Assembly: GCA_035948315.1 (NCBI GenBank)
Contig: DASZJG010000060.1
Span: forward strand, 62,001 to 126,000
Reading direction: 5' to 3'
Origin: CAJCJE01 sp035948315
GTDB taxonomy: Bacteria; Actinomycetota; Actinomycetes; Mycobacteriales; Pseudonocardiaceae
Length of the DNA: 64,000 nt
Positions 63,801 to 64,000 of the stretch are shown in pieces. Made by a program: the position numbers and the translations under genes. The notes under the pieces were generated by a model. The model worked only from the letters and a program-made list of their open reading frames with translations. It was not told where the DNA came from and did no database searches. Position 1 is the first letter of the stretch. The number at the start of each line of letters is the position of its first letter.

Positions 63801-64000
63801 TCTCGGTGGGATTGCCCTGCGCGTCGTGGGCGAACTCGATCCGGTTGCCGTGCCGGTCGGTCAGCGCGGTGACCGGGTAGCGCCCGGCAACGGGCGAGAA
63901 CCAGGTGATGTGGCCGGTCCTCGGGTCGGCCAGCGCATACCCCTCCGGAGTGCGGATCAGCGGCTTGCGGCCGCCCTCCTCGGGCAGCACCGGCTCGTCG
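60886..64000 (-). CDS. RHS-repeat polymorphic toxin, N-terminus beyond the window
   Basis: More than 1,035 residues. Many YD/RHS repeats are visible (for example YDAAGRLVGTTDALGRATRI-type units, YRYDPLGRRI, DYDQLGRLVHAVN). The core ends with the motif DPETGLHYNHQRYYDPATAR and YASPDPLGLAPAPNPVTYVA, and after DPLGL a 100-residue C-terminal domain begins (DETNAGTGNITSAHTLSADQ). That domain has FRIDPNSIAGNHAPNVPHVH as its probable active centre and is not one I can name. RHS shells encapsulate a C-terminal toxin that is cleaved and delivered to neighbours. The first residues, including any DUF6531, are outside the window. Confidence 0.9.
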   Translation of the reverse strand, partial: DEPVLPEEGGRKPLIRTPEGYALADPRTGHITWFSPVAGRYPVTALTDRHGNRIEFAHDAQGNPTEIRHPGGTRVRIGTADGRITDLAAIAADGAEIPLLRFGYTDGDLTEVVNFSGAALTFAYDDAGRIVEWRDRNDTWYRYTYDTDGRCTHVEGSDGFLTGDFTYDRENLVTEHTDAFGAITRYQLDERLRVITETSPLGATTHSEWDHHGNLLSRTDPLGRVTTHHHDERGNVVETVRQDGSTTRTEYDRCDRPVAVTDPDGSTWRYTYDDLGNRTGVIDPLGAITRLRYDEAGRLVGTTDALGRATRIEPDEAGLAAVVIGPDGRRTERRRDALGRVIEEIGPDGGVTRNTWTPQGWLAARTAPDGATESWSHDGEGNPVEHTDPVGQITRYEYTHFDLVAARTTPDGARLAYTYDEELRLVAVTNQQGRTWRYAYDEAGGLLAETDFHGRVQRYLRDLAGQLVRRVNGAGEVTDYRYDALGNLVEQRCGDAVTTFDYDQLGRLVHAVNADADLTLRRDATGRVLAETVNGRTLTSTYDAAGRRTRRVTPSGVETDWDYDAAGRPSALRTGDRRVAFDYDLGGQEIERRVDAAFRLTQTWDRAHRLTGQHLLGPEPGDARLTRRVLQQRDYTYRPDGNLTGVDDQLAGARTFELDQVGQITAVHGRNGSEHYRYDPAGNLTAATVPGRDDPAAWEYTGTLLTRAGRTRYGYDGQGRLAWRGERRLSGRTDTWRFTWDADNRLTGVLTPGGAHWRYRYDPLGRRIAKQRVDATSGAVLEQTDFTWDGATLAEQVHNATAHTTWDYRPGTHTPLTQTERTGEPGQDWYDSRFYAIVTDLVGTPTELVDQSGALAWHQPTTVWGAALGRLGNRAATPLRFPGQYHDPETGLHYNHQRYYDPATARYASPDPLGLAPAPNPVTYVANPNRLIDPLGLMSCLVQSVIDETNAGTGNITSAHTLSADQALDAGLQWLGPNYREIGDGVFRSADGLRQFRIDPNSIAGNHAPNVPHVHLETYAPGARYPSTNNHIPITGN

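Overview
The window is high-GC DNA with codon use strongly biased to G/C in third positions, GTG and TTG starts, a twin-arginine exporter substrate, many TetR/MarR/MerR regulators, tandem P450s and a mycobacterial-type dormancy regulator. It is from an actinomycete; a Pseudonocardia- or Amycolatopsis-like soil organism is a reasonable guess that the sequence alone cannot prove.

Layout. 1-4.2 kb: housekeeping genes (end of an M24 peptidase, MarR and MerR regulators, methyltransferase, DUF1707 membrane protein, biotin synthase). 4.4-7.6 kb: a tRNA gene with anticodon CAA whose 3' part is duplicated at 7559-7603. The two copies bracket a 3.1 kb low-GC island with a TIR-domain protein and an HNH-like zinc protein but no integrase; a decayed serine recombinase lies just outside. 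8.4-10.9 kb: aldo/keto reductase, F420-type nitroreductase and AraC regulator. 11.2-19.8 kb: an oxidative catabolic or tailoring cluster (SDR, two P450s, ferredoxin, epoxide hydrolase, FAD monooxygenase) with two related TetR repressors. 20.1-24.9 kb: a second oxidative unit (SMP-30-like lactonase, FAD monooxygenase, VOC protein) opposite a TetR gene, followed by a beta-propeller gene; four similar palindromes link these promoters. 25.4-26.7 kb: a secreted glycine-rich repeat protein ending in a strong hairpin.

26.9-43.6 kb looks like a DevR/DosR-type hypoxia or dormancy region: acetate kinase, phosphoketolase and a P-type ATPase in one operon, then GAF, triple-BON, universal stress, CBS and DoxX proteins, and a very DosR-like response regulator. 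Its expected sensor kinase DevS survives only as a frameshifted C-terminal fragment. A second BON gene, a second acetate kinase and a CBS-BON gene are also decayed or frameshifted, so the region has been duplicated and is eroding.

43.6-52.7 kb: VOC/MarR pair with two clean operators, an FtsX-type ABC exporter, a two-component system, a quinone oxidoreductase/TetR pair and a lipoprotein. 52.8-54.6 kb: a peptidase E pseudogene and a GH30 endo-galactanase with a one-base frameshift. 54.6-60.7 kb: a membrane thioredoxin-fold protein next to a Tat-exported multicopper oxidase, a DUF3887 regulator with a PH-like protein, and a metallo-beta-lactamase-fold hydrolase. 60.7-64 kb: an RHS polymorphic toxin with a small downstream immunity candidate; the RHS N-terminus lies outside the window.
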